Positions 8,567-20,182 of a stretch of DNA of 59,731 nt are shown piece after piece. The notes below the pieces were generated by a model. It was not told the DNA's origin. It made no database searches and saw nothing but the letters and a program-made list of their open reading frames with translations. This DNA comes from Phaeoceros laevis (taxonomy: Eukaryota; Anthocerotophyta; Anthocerotopsida; Notothyladales). Position 1 is the first letter of the stretch. Each line of letters opens with the position of its first letter. The stretch spans positions 1-59,731 of the forward strand of contig JBNGIQ010008522.1 in NCBI GenBank assembly GCA_049999765.1, given 5' to 3'. Made by a program: the position numbers and the translations under genes.

Positions 8567-11500
8567 ATGGAAGATTTGAGGCACACTGTACTTTGCTTGC
8601 AGGGGGACTCCCCGGACCTAGGCATCAGGCACAGGAGATCGAGAGAGCTTCTCCAACTCCACATTCTCTGCAGCTCGATGAGGAGAGATTCGGGAGTAGC
8701 CACAATGGATTCTCCGGGACAGAATGCCATGGGGTGTCATGAAGGGTCGTCGTGCTTGGGATCAAATGACGAAATTCTAAGCCTATGCGCCATGGGAGCG
8801 TTGGAAAAGGCTCTGGATGTCCTATTCAGCATGGATGAGGAAGGCAAGACCCCGTCAGTGAAGATGTACATGTCTCTCTTGAAGGAGTGTACCAAGAGGA
8901 GGGCTTTGACTTATGCCAAGCGAGTACAATCCCATCTGGCCAAACATGGGCTGGAGTCTACCAAGTTTCTTGGTGAATATGTTGTCAGCACATTGGTGAC
9001 CTGCGGTGGCCTTGAGGATGCGCTCCAACTATTTCGCAAGCTGCCACAGCGGACTGCTTTCTCCTGGACATCCTTAATTTCTGGATATACCAATCTCGGG
9101 CAAGTTGAGGAGGCGCTGAGAACATACTACATGATGCAGGACGAAGGAGTGGAGCCTAACACATATACTTTCGTAAGTCTACTCAAAGCATGTCGCACCC
9201 CAGCCAACCTGGAAGATGGCAAGCGCATTCACGCTGAAGCTTCGACATACAAGTGTGACTCCGATTTGTTCGTTGGGACATGTCTGGTCTGCATGTATGC
9301 CAAGTGTGGGAGCGTTGTGAATGCGCAAGATGTGTTTGATGGGCTGCCCCAGCGTGATGTGGTGTCATGGAATGCATTGCTGCTTGCATATGTCCAGCAG
9401 GGCCAACCAGAGAAGGCTCTGCACCTATACGAGCAGATGCTGGAGGAAGGTGTAGGGCCAAGTGAATGGACTTTCGTGACTGCCCTGCAAGCGTGTGGCA
9501 TGCTTGCAGAGGAGGAGAATGCTGGTCTGGGGACTGAGCAGTCGAGAAGTGTGAAATGTTTAGGAGTGGGGAAGGTTATACATGCTGAAGTTTGGAGCAA
9601 GGGCTACCACTCACACGTCTATATCGGTAACACCCTCATTAGCATGTATGGGAAGTGCGGGAGCATTGTGGATGCACGATATGTGTTTGACATATTGTCT
9701 GCTAGGGATGCGGTTTCATGGACAGCTATGCTCGCAGCATGTGTTCAGCAGGCTGAAGCTGATATTGTTCTGGAGTTGTATGAGCTGATGCTAAGGGAAG
9801 GTCTAAGCCCCAATGATCGGACAGTGGTCTGTGTGCTCCAGGCGTGCGCTATGCGCGCGGAGAAGGAAGAGAATGGTTTTGTTAATGGCCACTGCGCTAA
9901 ACTTGAATCTTTGACAAAATTGAAGGCAGTGCATGCCAATTTCCGTAGGAAGGGCTTCATGGTGGATGTCTTTGTCTGCAGTAGCCTCGTTAGTACCTAC
10001 AGCAAGTGTGGGAGTATAGTGGACGTCCAAAACGTGTTTGATGGTTTTTTTGATCGAGATGTGGTGTCGTGGAATGTTTTGTTGACTGCACATGCCCAGC
10101 GAGGCCAAGCAGGGAAGGTTTTGCTCCTGTATGAGCAAATGGTGACGGAAGGTGTGAGTCCAGATGTTAGGAGTTGTGTTTGTGCACTTCAAGCATGTGG
10201 CATGCTTGCTGAGCAGGAAGGACAAGGACAGGAAGTTTTGGATGCCCAGGGCAAAAAAATGCGATATTTAGAAATGGGAAAATCAGTACATGCTGAAGCT
10301 TGGATAAGGGGCAATAGATCAGATGTCTTTCTTGGTGCCACATTAATTAGTATGTATGGGAAGTGTGGAAGTATTATTGATGCGCAAAATGTGCTTGATG
10401 CATCATCTGAGCTACATCTTGTTTCATGTAATGCTATGCTCTCAGCATATGTTGCGCAGGGCCATGGCCACAAGACCTTGCATCTCTACTTGAATATGCA
10501 AGAGGCAGGTGTGAGCCCAGACTTTTGGACCTTTGTGAGCGCACTTCAAGCATGTGGCTTACTTGCAGCAAAGGAAGAGGACGTTGACATGAATGGACAA
10601 TTCACCAAAGTAAAAGCCCTGCAAAAGGGAAGGGCTGTACATGCTGATGCTTGGAGAAGAGGCTACAAGTCAGATGTCTTTATTGGCAATTCGCTTGTTA
10701 GTATGTATGGGAAGTGTGGAAGCATTGTGGATGCACGTCTAGTCTTTGATGGGTTGTCGCAACTGAGTGTGGTGTCGTGGAATGCTATGCTGGTGGCACT
10801 TGTCCAGCAAGGGCAAGCCGAAGTATCTCTGCATCTGTATGAACAACTCTTGGAAGAAGACATGTGTCCGGATGATCGTACATTTGTATGTGCCCTGCAA
10901 GCTTGCAGCTTGCTTGCAGGGGCGGATATAGGTGCAGTCGGGGATGATCAATTGCCTCGATTAAGGTCTCTGGCAATGGGCAAGGCAATACATGCCTTCG
11001 CCTGGAGCAATGGTTATAAAGCACATACGTTTTTCAATAACGCTCTTATAAGCATGTACGGGAAGTGCAGGAGCCTCGTGGATGCACTAGATGTGTTCAA
11101 GGATTTATTTCAGCGAGATCTTGTGTCGTGGAATGCAATGCTGTCAGCCTACATGGAGAGCGGTCAGTCAGAGATTGCTTGGCAGCTGTATGTGCAAATG
11201 CTTCAGGAAGGCACCAGTCCAGACAGTTGGACATTTGTGAGCATGCTTCAAGCATGTGCATCTTCTGCAGAGAAGGACGAGGACTATGTGAGTGAATCAT
11301 TCACTGGTGCGAAGTCGTTGGAAGAGTTAAAAGCAGTACATGCTTATGCTTGGATGAAGGGCTACGGAACGGATGCTTTTGTTGGCAACACGCTTGTCAG
11401 CATGTATGGAAGGCTAGGTGCTATTCCACATGCACAAAATGTGTTTGATGAGATGTCTCAGCGTGATACAGCATCATGGAATGCAATGCTGTCAGCATAT

Positions 11501-12439
11501 GTTGAGCAGGGCTATGGGGAGGAGGCTTTGCAGCTATATGGGCAAATGGTGGAAGAAAACGTGACTGCAAATGAGATCACAGTTCTTTGCATCTTGCGAG
11601 CATGCAGCAGCACAGGTGGCTTGGGTATATGTCGGCAGATTCATGATGACTTGGTTCGCACCAGAACAAAACTTAGTCCTCTTCTGGCAACCACTTTGAT
11701 TCATACGTATGGGAGGTGTGCGAGCATGGTAGATGCGCAGCATGTGTTCAATCTGCTGCCACAGCCCAAAGTAGTGTCATGGAATGCATTAATTGCTGGT
11801 TATGCTAGACAAGGAAATTCTGTGGCAAGCCTCCAATGTTATCAGCAGATGCGGCTAGTGGGTACGGATCCAAATGGAGTCACATTCCTCTCACTTCTCT
11901 ATGCCTGCAGCCATGCTGGCTTAGTGGAGAAAGGTGTTGAATACTTCGCGTCCATGACCAGAGATCATGGGATAACCCCGGAAATTGAGCATTATGCTAC
12001 AGTGATGGATCTCCTTGGGCGTGCAGGACAGTTTGCAAGGATAGAGGAATTGTTGTCGACAATGCCAATACAACCCGACCTCAGAATGTGGTTGGGTCTT
12101 CTCGGTGCCTGTAGAAAGCATGTCAAGGTAGTGCTAGGAAGGCAGGCATTTGATGGCGCTGTGTGTCTCCAGCGGCAGCATGCTGCTGCATATGTCTTGA
12201 TGTTCAATATCTACGTAGATGCTGGTCTTTGGGATTGTGCAATGGAGGTGAATGACTTGAGAAAGCAAGCTGGTGCATGGAAGACACCTGGGCAGAGTTG
12301 GATTGAGCATGAGCACGAAGCTTGCAAATTTGTAGTTGCAGACTGCAAGAGCCTACAACAGGAGGAGTTGTATGATATTTTAGACCAGGTAATTGCAAAG
12401 CTGAAGGAAGAGCATATTTTACACATACGATGTGAGTGA
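8567..12439 (+). CDS. Long PLS-class PPR protein, E/E+ type, no deaminase
   Basis: About 1290 residues without introns. The ATG at 8567 (MEDLRHTVL) is the first in frame; in-frame ATGs near 8680 and 8704 are alternatives because the first 50 residues are not PPR-like. The body is PLS PPR motifs arranged as super-units of about 117 residues, each with a variable linker of about 18 residues between the helices of one motif (for example EEENAGLGTEQSRSVKCLG). The C-terminus carries E1/E2 (HYATVMDLLGRAGQF), a normal PG box (TPGQSWIEH) and the opening of a DYW-like segment, then stops before any HxE motif. It probably binds organellar RNA and recruits a separate deaminase. Close paralogue of the gene at 1047-4778 and of the pseudogenes at 35.9-38.9 and 47.9-49.4 kb. 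Confidence 0.9.
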   Translation: MEDLRHTVLCLQGDSPDLGIRHRRSRELLQLHILCSSMRRDSGVATMDSPGQNAMGCHEGSSCLGSNDEILSLCAMGALEKALDVLFSMDEEGKTPSVKMYMSLLKECTKRRALTYAKRVQSHLAKHGLESTKFLGEYVVSTLVTCGGLEDALQLFRKLPQRTAFSWTSLISGYTNLGQVEEALRTYYMMQDEGVEPNTYTFVSLLKACRTPANLEDGKRIHAEASTYKCDSDLFVGTCLVCMYAKCGSVVNAQDVFDGLPQRDVVSWNALLLAYVQQGQPEKALHLYEQMLEEGVGPSEWTFVTALQACGMLAEEENAGLGTEQSRSVKCLGVGKVIHAEVWSKGYHSHVYIGNTLISMYGKCGSIVDARYVFDILSARDAVSWTAMLAACVQQAEADIVLELYELMLREGLSPNDRTVVCVLQACAMRAEKEENGFVNGHCAKLESLTKLKAVHANFRRKGFMVDVFVCSSLVSTYSKCGSIVDVQNVFDGFFDRDVVSWNVLLTAHAQRGQAGKVLLLYEQMVTEGVSPDVRSCVCALQACGMLAEQEGQGQEVLDAQGKKMRYLEMGKSVHAEAWIRGNRSDVFLGATLISMYGKCGSIIDAQNVLDASSELHLVSCNAMLSAYVAQGHGHKTLHLYLNMQEAGVSPDFWTFVSALQACGLLAAKEEDVDMNGQFTKVKALQKGRAVHADAWRRGYKSDVFIGNSLVSMYGKCGSIVDARLVFDGLSQLSVVSWNAMLVALVQQGQAEVSLHLYEQLLEEDMCPDDRTFVCALQACSLLAGADIGAVGDDQLPRLRSLAMGKAIHAFAWSNGYKAHTFFNNALISMYGKCRSLVDALDVFKDLFQRDLVSWNAMLSAYMESGQSEIAWQLYVQMLQEGTSPDSWTFVSMLQACASSAEKDEDYVSESFTGAKSLEELKAVHAYAWMKGYGTDAFVGNTLVSMYGRLGAIPHAQNVFDEMSQRDTASWNAMLSAYVEQGYGEEALQLYGQMVEENVTANEITVLCILRACSSTGGLGICRQIHDDLVRTRTKLSPLLATTLIHTYGRCASMVDAQHVFNLLPQPKVVSWNALIAGYARQGNSVASLQCYQQMRLVGTDPNGVTFLSLLYACSHAGLVEKGVEYFASMTRDHGITPEIEHYATVMDLLGRAGQFARIEELLSTMPIQPDLRMWLGLLGACRKHVKVVLGRQAFDGAVCLQRQHAAAYVLMFNIYVDAGLWDCAMEVNDLRKQAGAWKTPGQSWIEHEHEACKFVVADCKSLQQEELYDILDQVIAKLKEEHILHIRCE

Positions 12440-13320
12440 TTTTACTCGAGAGATCACAAGGTGTGTTCAGGAGTCAAAACGAGATGCCAGAATTGGAGGA
12501 AGGATGGCCCAGGTAACTTACACCTGACTACACGCTGTCACATCATGACAGCGCACACCTGCATAAAGATGTGATAGCGTATCGAACCACATGCATACTC
12601 ACATGCATAGTCATTGATTCCAGGCAGATCCAGTTCCCTGTAGCTATAAGATTCTATGACAGGGAACGAGGAGCTGGTCCAGTGAGAGGCCGAGATTAAA
12701 TTTGGACGCGCATGTGAAGCGCATGTGAAGTGCAAATGGTCAGTACTTGCCTACGAGAAGCATGTCTCTTCTTGGCGCCCTTTGCTGAAGAATTCTTGTC
12801 AAATACTAGACATGTGTAACAGCACTGAGCTGTGCGTGGGACTACGCATTGCAGGTTCAGAGTGGAGGTGATAAGAGTAGTTAAATCCTTTGTCCCGATG
12901 ACGCCAAGAGAAACAGCATAGGAAGCTGCTCAACGTGTTCGTGGATGCGATGGACATATAAAACGTGTGCCGGTTGAGAGGATTTACTACGTGAATTTTC
13001 CTCCAGATGATAAAGCAATCGTTCGCATAAGCCACACCATTCCAATTACTATTACTAAGTAAGAACTTCGCATTGGTCATTACACCCAATTTTAGGGGAT
13101 ATTCAGGATTTTCTAAGTTGTATTTCCTTTGGATATGTCACATTCGATCATTTCCACTCCTGGATACAACTAAAAGCATCAGCCCTCACAATCCTAGCAT
13201 TGTCAAGAGGGAGTGCCCCATTTGACGGGAACCGAAATGGGGAGTTCGGTCTGCGGTATGTACAACAGTAGTGCCACCGTAGGTGCAATGCTTGAAAATC
13301 GCACCATCTGCGTCAATTCA
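12440..13320. other. Intergenic between converging genes
   Basis: This lies between the ends of a plus-strand PPR gene and a minus-strand zinc-finger gene. One short hairpin is visible at about 12533-12553 (arms cgctgtca/tgacagcg). No further gene was seen. Confidence 0.5.
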
Positions 13321-15052
13321 TCACACAACTGCTGAGGATACTTGAGCTGTTGCCAGCACTTGACCCGCACAGCTGACTGCACCATCAGCCACAACGTCAC
13401 CTACAATCTTCAGATCTTCTGCGCCCTTAATCATAGTCTCGCGCTCTGCTTGACCTTCATCAACATGCTCTTTGCTCCCAACAACATCCATCTCTCCCTG
13501 CCCAGCTGGCTTGCTGGATTGCTCCACCTCAGATACTACACTCAGCTCTTCACTTGAGCCAACAAGTGGCAGAAGCATCGTAGTTTTCATGGATTGACCT
13601 ACTGAGACTGCATCAGGGTTAGTCTTGTCCAAAACCTCTGCACCATTGTCATCTTTGCCGGCACCACTTGATGCATCCCCTTCAGATGTCACAACTTGCA
13701 CAGAGCTATTGGAGCTATTGGTCTTTTCTTTGGCTTCCTCTGGATAAGTCTCAAGCTTTTGCAAGTGCCTCTTATGCCTTTTTCCCTGTCTATGCTGCTG
13801 AAGCATCTCCCCGGTACTGCACTCAAGCTCACATAGGGTGCACCAACCTGGTCCTCCGGGTCCAAGTGCATTGGGAAACTTTCGCTTCTTGTCGGTGCCA
13901 TTTGCGACAACTAGCTTACCTGGTGGCGAAGGTTGCTCATTCCGTCTGCTCCGTCCCTTTCTACCATGCGCATAGAGTGTCTGCAGGCCAAGCCAGAGAG
14001 AGCTCCAATCAGTTTCCCACTAAAAACTAAACCATACAGCTTGTAGCATAACAACATGATCCAAGCAACCAAAATAAGATTACAAGGAAAACAGATATGG
14101 CAATTAGGATTCGCAGAAAGGCATTCACCACTTCCAACCTACCACCCAAGATTGTCTTTCTTTCACACACAATTTTACCAATTGGGGTCACTGGGAAACG
14201 CACTACATTTTTAAACATGGATTTAAACTAACTATTCACTTCCCCCTTGCCAAGATTGGCGCTAAGCAAAAATAAAATGACAGTCTAAAATCAACTGACC
14301 TCAACCTGCCGAGATTCATCCCAATGTCTATGATTCCAATCACCTTTCATATCACGCCCCCCTTCTCTATCCCATCCCCACCCCGGCCTGTGATCACGCT
14401 CCTGAGGCCAGCCATACAGAGGGCCAGGACCAGATGATGGCCGTCCTGGTTGAAAGCCTAAAGGCATATTGGGGAGGTGTGGGTGCTGTATTGGGCCGTT
14501 TGCAAAGACATGTCCAAAAAGGGCTTGCTGAGGTCTGGAGGTGATGGCAACCATAGGTGACCCAAGCTGGGGGTGCCCGTTTGCCAGCATCTCGTGACCC
14601 AGCATTGGATTCATTATCATGTGCATGTTACCCATGCCAGAGTCATATCCCTGCTGCAGATGTGTAGGCCCAAAGCCCATAATTCTCGGTCCGTCAAGAG
14701 TAACAAAGTGGGGTTGGGGAGGTGGAATTCCCTGAGGAATAGATGCTGCCCCCTGGAGAGACTCCACAGTGTAAAATCCCTGACCAGAGGACAATAAGGG
14801 AATGGATGGAGAAACAGCTGGACCAAAAGTGGCTATATTTGGCCCTCTAATTGCCGGTCCCTGCAGAGCTCCATGCCGAGCAAGCTCCACGTAAGCATTC
14901 AAATGGTCCAGAGGCGAGGGAGCTAGATGAGAACACATCAGGGCCTGCTGGCTATGATTCACAAAGGTCCCCCGAGGCACCTGACCAACGTGATCAACCA
15001 CCCGACCTGGCTGACGACGGCCTTGCTGCCGACCATCCATCCTCTTGTTCAT
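13321..15052 (-). CDS. C2H2 (U1/matrin-like) zinc-finger protein, two coding exons
   Basis: Exon 1 runs 15052-14300 from ATG (MNKRMDGRQQG) to a GT donor at 14299. Exon 2 runs 13980-13321 after a pyrimidine-rich tract ending ctgcag. Both junctions are phase 0 and the joined product is 470 residues. The N-terminal half is rich in Gly, Pro, Gln, His and Met and looks disordered. Exon 2 holds one U1/matrin-type finger, with CTLC, then a 12-residue spacer, then QQHRQGKRHKRH. The remainder is acidic and Ser/Thr/Val-rich. Single fingers of this kind usually bind double-stranded RNA or act in RNA processing; the exact role is unknown. A GT donor at 15248 suggests a spliced 5' UTR joined at the AG just before the start codon. 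This is the only clearly ordinary multi-exon housekeeping-type gene among the PPR genes. Confidence 0.75.
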
Positions 15053-17329
15053 GACCTAGCACTAATCTAAGCCTCGAAAACAAACATGCAATCGTAAGTC
15101 CGCATTGAAAGGTCCAGGACTAGACACATCAGACTTCAGGCCACAAGGAGTTCCAAAGAAAGATGGACAAGCAAAAGAGAACTTTGATAGAAAAGAGCTT
15201 TTACATAACAACCTAAAGGAGACTAGAAAAAGGGCTACATGAACTCACCGCCTACAACGATTGATTCCCCTTCAATACTTTTGTCACATAAAAGTTCTAG
15301 GGAGTTGATGTTCCGACAAACTGAGAGACAAAACGCTATCAGTTAATGGACCTCAAACGTAGACTGTCCAGACAGAAGTATTCCGTTATCCTATTTTGCT
15401 ATCCTTTGAAAGCCCGAGAAATCTGAAAGTGATACATGCATCACAGAATTACAGGAGGGAGGACTGGAGGGACATACGCAAACTGCAGGCTGGACAGTAG
15501 GGCGTGCTATTTCTGCACGACAGATTCCTTGTACGTTGTCAGATCCTCCAAGTGATTGGATATAAGAACCTAATACAAATACTACTCAGCGATAGGCTTA
15601 GAAACAAAACGGTCAGCAAATCACAAGGTAAAAATTCGGAAGAAGTCCGCAAAACCTAGCAGAGTGACAAGTACACCTGAAAATGGATTGCCGATAACAA
15701 AGTCCGCACAGGACCACCACACATACAGGATGGCCTGAATGGCAGCAGTCGTGGGGACATACCCCTGCACAAGGATCTAAGCGAGTAAGCAACGAAGCAC
15801 AGAAAACGAACACGGAGGTTTGACGCTACTAATCTCAATGACGAACTCTTCCCGAGTTCTGATTCTCCACTACATCACAGAGAGCCTTGCTAAGAAGGCT
15901 CCCAAGATGCAAAACCAATGCAACCTCAAAAGACGTACACTCTTCAAGTAGTGTGACATCAAACCTTGCTGGGTGTTATATTTGAAGACCAGCGAGATCC
16001 TGCCTCCCGATCGCGGTTCTTATAGCTCGTCACGCACAACCTATGCCATCAGCACCCCGATTCCTGTCCAGGATGTGGCTCACAAATGCACCCAATTTTG
16101 TTCTGCTGTGCCACACTACATTATGTCACACCAATTCACGATTCGTAATCCTAGCCGCTCACAGTCCCGCCAACACGGGAATGACTCAGACGCGGTTCGC
16201 TGCAGGGGCCGAAAGAGATGGCAAACCAAGATTACTCACAATAAAGGCCGAAAGAGATGGCAAACCAAGGTTTCACCCAATCCTCCTCCACAAACCCAAA
16301 CAGTAGCCCTAATGCTAATCGTAGCTAGTAATTGAAACGTCCGTCTGGCGGGAATGCCACCAGAACTTCCAGGCGGCGAAAAGGCAAATCGGTCCTTCCA
16401 GAGTTCGAGGTGATTGCCCTGTGAACTGGTGTACGGAATTTCTCGTCAGCGTGCAATGAAGCTTTTAGCAATTTGGATATCGCATCGTTGCCTTCCACTG
16501 CGTACGTGTTTACCGCTGAGCTCGAGACAGCCCCTGTGGTAAGGTTCCTCCAGAGCAGTGGGAGCGCATTTGTTTCGCATGATAAAACGAAGTCGGCGTC
16601 CCGCGCCATGGCTAACTAGTGCTGCCGAATTGGCAATTGCGGATCGAGACAATTTGGTGATAAACCAGCAGCTGGAGCATCTGTGCATTGGCACGCTGCA
16701 GCAGACCCCTGCGGATTAATATTGCCATGGACGTCAGGCAAGCAATGGTCTTCTCAGCACTGAATTGTATGGCAGTGCAAATCGGTGTTGTGTTCCTCTG
16801 TGGACAGTAGAGGACTCGAGCGGAAAGAGCGGGAGAGGATTTGGTCACCATGTTTTCTTAGATTCATCACTCTAGTGGGACAACCACCTAAGGAAAGAAA
16901 GCATTCACCATTCTAGTTTGAAGCACAATCACTGAAGAAGCTATGCCTAGTGCGGGAGCTTGGGGGAAGCTTGCAGGTTTTGATAGATTGGCAGCAAGAG
17001 TTTTAGGGACATGAATGTAATGAATGTTGGGAGAGGGTGCGGACCATGTCCTTGTTCACCAAGCACTTGCTCTTCATGCAGGAATGCAGCAGGAGGTTAT
17101 GACTGCAGCTGACCATGTTACAGTTGTGTCCTGTTTTAAACATGCGCTGGTGTTGCAGCGCTGCCATTCTTGTACGGGTTTCAAAACCTCAATACTCCTC
17201 AACGCCCTACCCCATACATACCTCTGTCCCAGTGCTGGCCGTGTCACCTGGGGAGGCTGACTTTGGAGCTAGCACGAACGAATGTTTCCAATATCTTTGG
17301 GATAGTTTGAGAACAATTGGGGTGGCGTC
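15053..17329. other. Intergenic, includes probable 5' UTR of the zinc-finger gene
   Basis: The part nearest 15053 probably holds a 5' UTR intron (donor at 15248) and promoter of the zinc-finger gene. A direct repeat of gccgaaagagatggcaaacc lies at about 16208 and 16246. Minus-strand frames at 16325-16609 and 16612-16851 code for nothing I recognise. The region close to 17329 is the 5' flank of the next PPR gene. Confidence 0.45.
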
Positions 17330-20182
17330 ATGCAACTGTGTCCAGAATCACGATCTGCGTGTTTCCATATCCAGCCCTCCCCCAAGTCTTCAGATTTCAG
17401 GTATACGAGTAGCACGGAGGCACCATGGCTTGGCAGCTGGACTGCGCCGCAATTGGTGACAGAGACTCCTCAAAGGAAAGGGGTATCCGAGACAGCTGGT
17501 ACAAACAGCTATGTATATGGCGACAAGCCCTCTGGCAGATGGGGATTTCAAAATGTCGCCAGGTTTTATCAACAGGACGTGTATTCCTGGACTGAGTTAA
17601 TAATGCAGCATGTCAGGTCTGGGCGAAGTAGACAGGCTCTAGAGATTTTTGGCAGAATGCAAGAGGATGGCGTGAAGCCAAGCTCACTCACTTATGTTGC
17701 TGCACTGAAGGCATGCAGTAGCTTAGAGGACCTGGAAAGAGCTGAGCAGATTCATGCAGAGGTGGTTGAAAGTGGGTTAGAGTCATCAGTTTACGTCGGA
17801 AACATGCTGGTGAACGTGTATGCTAAATGTGGGAGCTTGCTGCATGCTAGGCGTGTCTTTGAGACGATGCCTCATCGTAGTGTGGTCTCGTGGAATGCTA
17901 TGATCTTGGGGTATGCCCGAGTGAAGGAAGGGCTAGAAGGTTTGCAACTCTATGCAAGAATGCTGCACGAAAGTATTGCACCCAATGAGCGAACATTTGT
18001 TGCTGTACTGAAGGCTTGCTGTTGTTTAGTATCATTTAAAGACGGGGGTGGAACCAATGAGATGGCTGTAATACAATGCTTGCAGCACGTCAGAGCCGTT
18101 CATTCACACATACTGGACAGTGGATTCGAGTTGGATATATTTGTTGGAACAATGCTGGTGGATGTGTACGCAAAATGTCAGAGCTTGATGGATGCTAGGC
18201 AGATCTTTGAGAGGTTGCCCCAACGAAATGTGGTTTCATGGACTGCTATGATACTGGGATATGCCCAGATGGGGCAGAGTGAAGAGGCTTTGAGTTTGTA
18301 CGGACGGATGCAAGAAGAACGTGTGGTACCCAATGATCGAACATTTGTTGCTGCACTTAAGGCTTGTAGTAGCCTAGCAGGCTTCAGAGATGGAAATGAT
18401 GCTGATGGGATGATTATGAAGAAACAATGTCTGGAGCGAGTCTATCCCATCCACGCACAAATAGTCAAAAGTGCTTGCGAGTCTGACTTGTTTGTAGGGA
18501 CCATGTTGGTGGACGTGTATGCAAAATGTGGGAGCATGCTGACTGCTAGGGCCATCTTTGATCAGATGCCATCCAGGAATGTGGTTTGCTGGACTGCTAT
18601 GATTCTGGGGTATGCCAACAGGAAACAAGCTGAAGTGTCTTTGCAATTGTACGCACAGATGCAACGGGAAGGGGTGGAACCGGATGAACATGCATTTGTT
18701 GGTGCACTGAAGGCTTGCTGTAGCCTGGTAGCTGGGGCAGAGGGTAGTGACACTGACAGGAAAAACATGATCACAAGCTGCTTGGTTAAAGTCAGAACCA
18801 TCCACTCAGATGTGGAGAAGTTTGGGTGTGAGTCGTCTCTGTTCGTGGGGAACATGCTGGTGGATGTCTATGCTAAGTGTGGGAGCCTGGAGGATGCTAG
18901 ACATGTCTTTGAGAAGATCCCTCATCGCAATGTAGTTTCGTGGAACTCCATGATTTTGGGGTATGCTCAAATGGGGAAGGGTGAAGAGGCTTTGCAATTA
19001 TATTCACGAATGCTACAGGAAGGGGTGACACCAGATGACCGAACGTTTGTTGGTGCGGTCAAGGCTTGTGGTAGCTTGACTGCACTGCCAGTGGGGAGTA
19101 CAAGGATGGGCACAAGTGTGACGAGACAGTGCCTTGAGCTAGTAAGAGCCATCCACTCAGACATCATAAAAACTGGGTCTGCTTCGACCGTATTTGTGGG
19201 AAACATGCTAGTGGATGTGTATGCCAAATGCGGGAGCCTGATAGAAGCTAGGTGTGTATTTGAGAACATAATTAATCGTACCGTTGTTTCCTGGAATGCC
19301 ATGATCATGGGATATGCGCAGATGGAAGATGGGGAAGAGGCTCTGCGAATGTACACACGTATGCAACAGGAATCTGTGGTACCAGATGACGTAACATTCA
19401 TGGGTGCATTGAAAGCTTGCAGTGCTGTAGCAGCTCTTGATAGGGGCAAGGAGATTCATGCTCGGATATCCAGTATCGGATTAAAGGGTGCTGGTTCTTA
19501 TCTGCCGGCCACCCTTATTGACATGTATGGAAATTGTGGGAGCATGGTTGATGCACAGCAGGTCTTTGATTCACTGGCCACAAGAGATGTTGTGACCTGG
19601 AGCGCCTTACTTGCAGGATATGCCCGCCACGGAGACTGCGAAATTGTCTTTGATCTGTTTCATAAGATGGGACAGGACGGCGTACAACCAAACAACATTA
19701 CATTTCTAAGTCTTCTTACTGTATGCAGCCATGTCGGTCTACTCGATAAGGGCCAGAGGTACTTTGACGCAATGAAGAGAGATTATGGTATCACTCCAGC
19801 TATTGACCACTATACTTGCTTAGTTGATCTCCTTGGCCGTGGGGGCCAAGTGGATAAGGCAATGGCAATCGTCAGGAGTATGCCGTTTGAACCGGATCGT
19901 GCAGTGTGGCAAACAGTCTTGGGTGCCTGTCGGAAGTGGAGTAAAGTGGATCTGGGAAAAGAGGCATTCGAACGTGCAATTATGTTGGATAGGGATGACG
20001 CTGCAGCATATGTTTTGATGGCCAACATCTATGCTGCTTCCAACATGTGGGAGAACGTGAGGGAGGTTCAGACCATGAGAGCAGGGGCAGGTGCATGGAA
20101 GGAGATAGGACGAAGTTGGAGTACCATCGACGGCATTGTGCACACATTCGTTGTGGGGGATCACGAACATGCTGAAACATGA
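17330..20182 (+). CDS. PLS-class PPR protein, E/E+ type, short tail
   Basis: Intronless, 950 residues from the ATG at 17330 (MQLCPESRS). The first 80 residues are non-PPR and could include a targeting sequence. PPR motifs then run to about residue 750 as repeated units of about 120 residues, with landmarks MLVDVYAKCGS and VVSWNAMILGYAQ. An extended linker of about 18 residues recurs inside one motif per unit (for example DGNDADGMIMKKQCLERV). E domains follow (HYTCLVDLLGRGGQV). The PG-box region is degenerate (KEIGRSWSTIDG) and the protein ends 20 residues later at GDHEHAET. There is no DYW deaminase. Likely an organellar RNA-binding specificity factor that needs a partner for catalysis. It belongs to a different subfamily from the genes at 1.0 and 8.6 kb: its repeats are closer to one another than to theirs. 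Confidence 0.9.
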   Translation: MQLCPESRSACFHIQPSPKSSDFRYTSSTEAPWLGSWTAPQLVTETPQRKGVSETAGTNSYVYGDKPSGRWGFQNVARFYQQDVYSWTELIMQHVRSGRSRQALEIFGRMQEDGVKPSSLTYVAALKACSSLEDLERAEQIHAEVVESGLESSVYVGNMLVNVYAKCGSLLHARRVFETMPHRSVVSWNAMILGYARVKEGLEGLQLYARMLHESIAPNERTFVAVLKACCCLVSFKDGGGTNEMAVIQCLQHVRAVHSHILDSGFELDIFVGTMLVDVYAKCQSLMDARQIFERLPQRNVVSWTAMILGYAQMGQSEEALSLYGRMQEERVVPNDRTFVAALKACSSLAGFRDGNDADGMIMKKQCLERVYPIHAQIVKSACESDLFVGTMLVDVYAKCGSMLTARAIFDQMPSRNVVCWTAMILGYANRKQAEVSLQLYAQMQREGVEPDEHAFVGALKACCSLVAGAEGSDTDRKNMITSCLVKVRTIHSDVEKFGCESSLFVGNMLVDVYAKCGSLEDARHVFEKIPHRNVVSWNSMILGYAQMGKGEEALQLYSRMLQEGVTPDDRTFVGAVKACGSLTALPVGSTRMGTSVTRQCLELVRAIHSDIIKTGSASTVFVGNMLVDVYAKCGSLIEARCVFENIINRTVVSWNAMIMGYAQMEDGEEALRMYTRMQQESVVPDDVTFMGALKACSAVAALDRGKEIHARISSIGLKGAGSYLPATLIDMYGNCGSMVDAQQVFDSLATRDVVTWSALLAGYARHGDCEIVFDLFHKMGQDGVQPNNITFLSLLTVCSHVGLLDKGQRYFDAMKRDYGITPAIDHYTCLVDLLGRGGQVDKAMAIVRSMPFEPDRAVWQTVLGACRKWSKVDLGKEAFERAIMLDRDDAAAYVLMANIYAASNMWENVREVQTMRAGAGAWKEIGRSWSTIDGIVHTFVVGDHEHAET

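Noticed and set aside
8218-8742. Plus-strand frames upstream of and overlapping the PPR start at 8567
   Set aside because: No known domain, different frame from the PPR gene, and located in the divergent promoter region.
17024-17329. Upstream start for the PPR gene at 17330
   Set aside because: The upstream frames are in other phases and show no targeting-peptide or PPR character; the ATG at 17330 is the first in the PPR frame.
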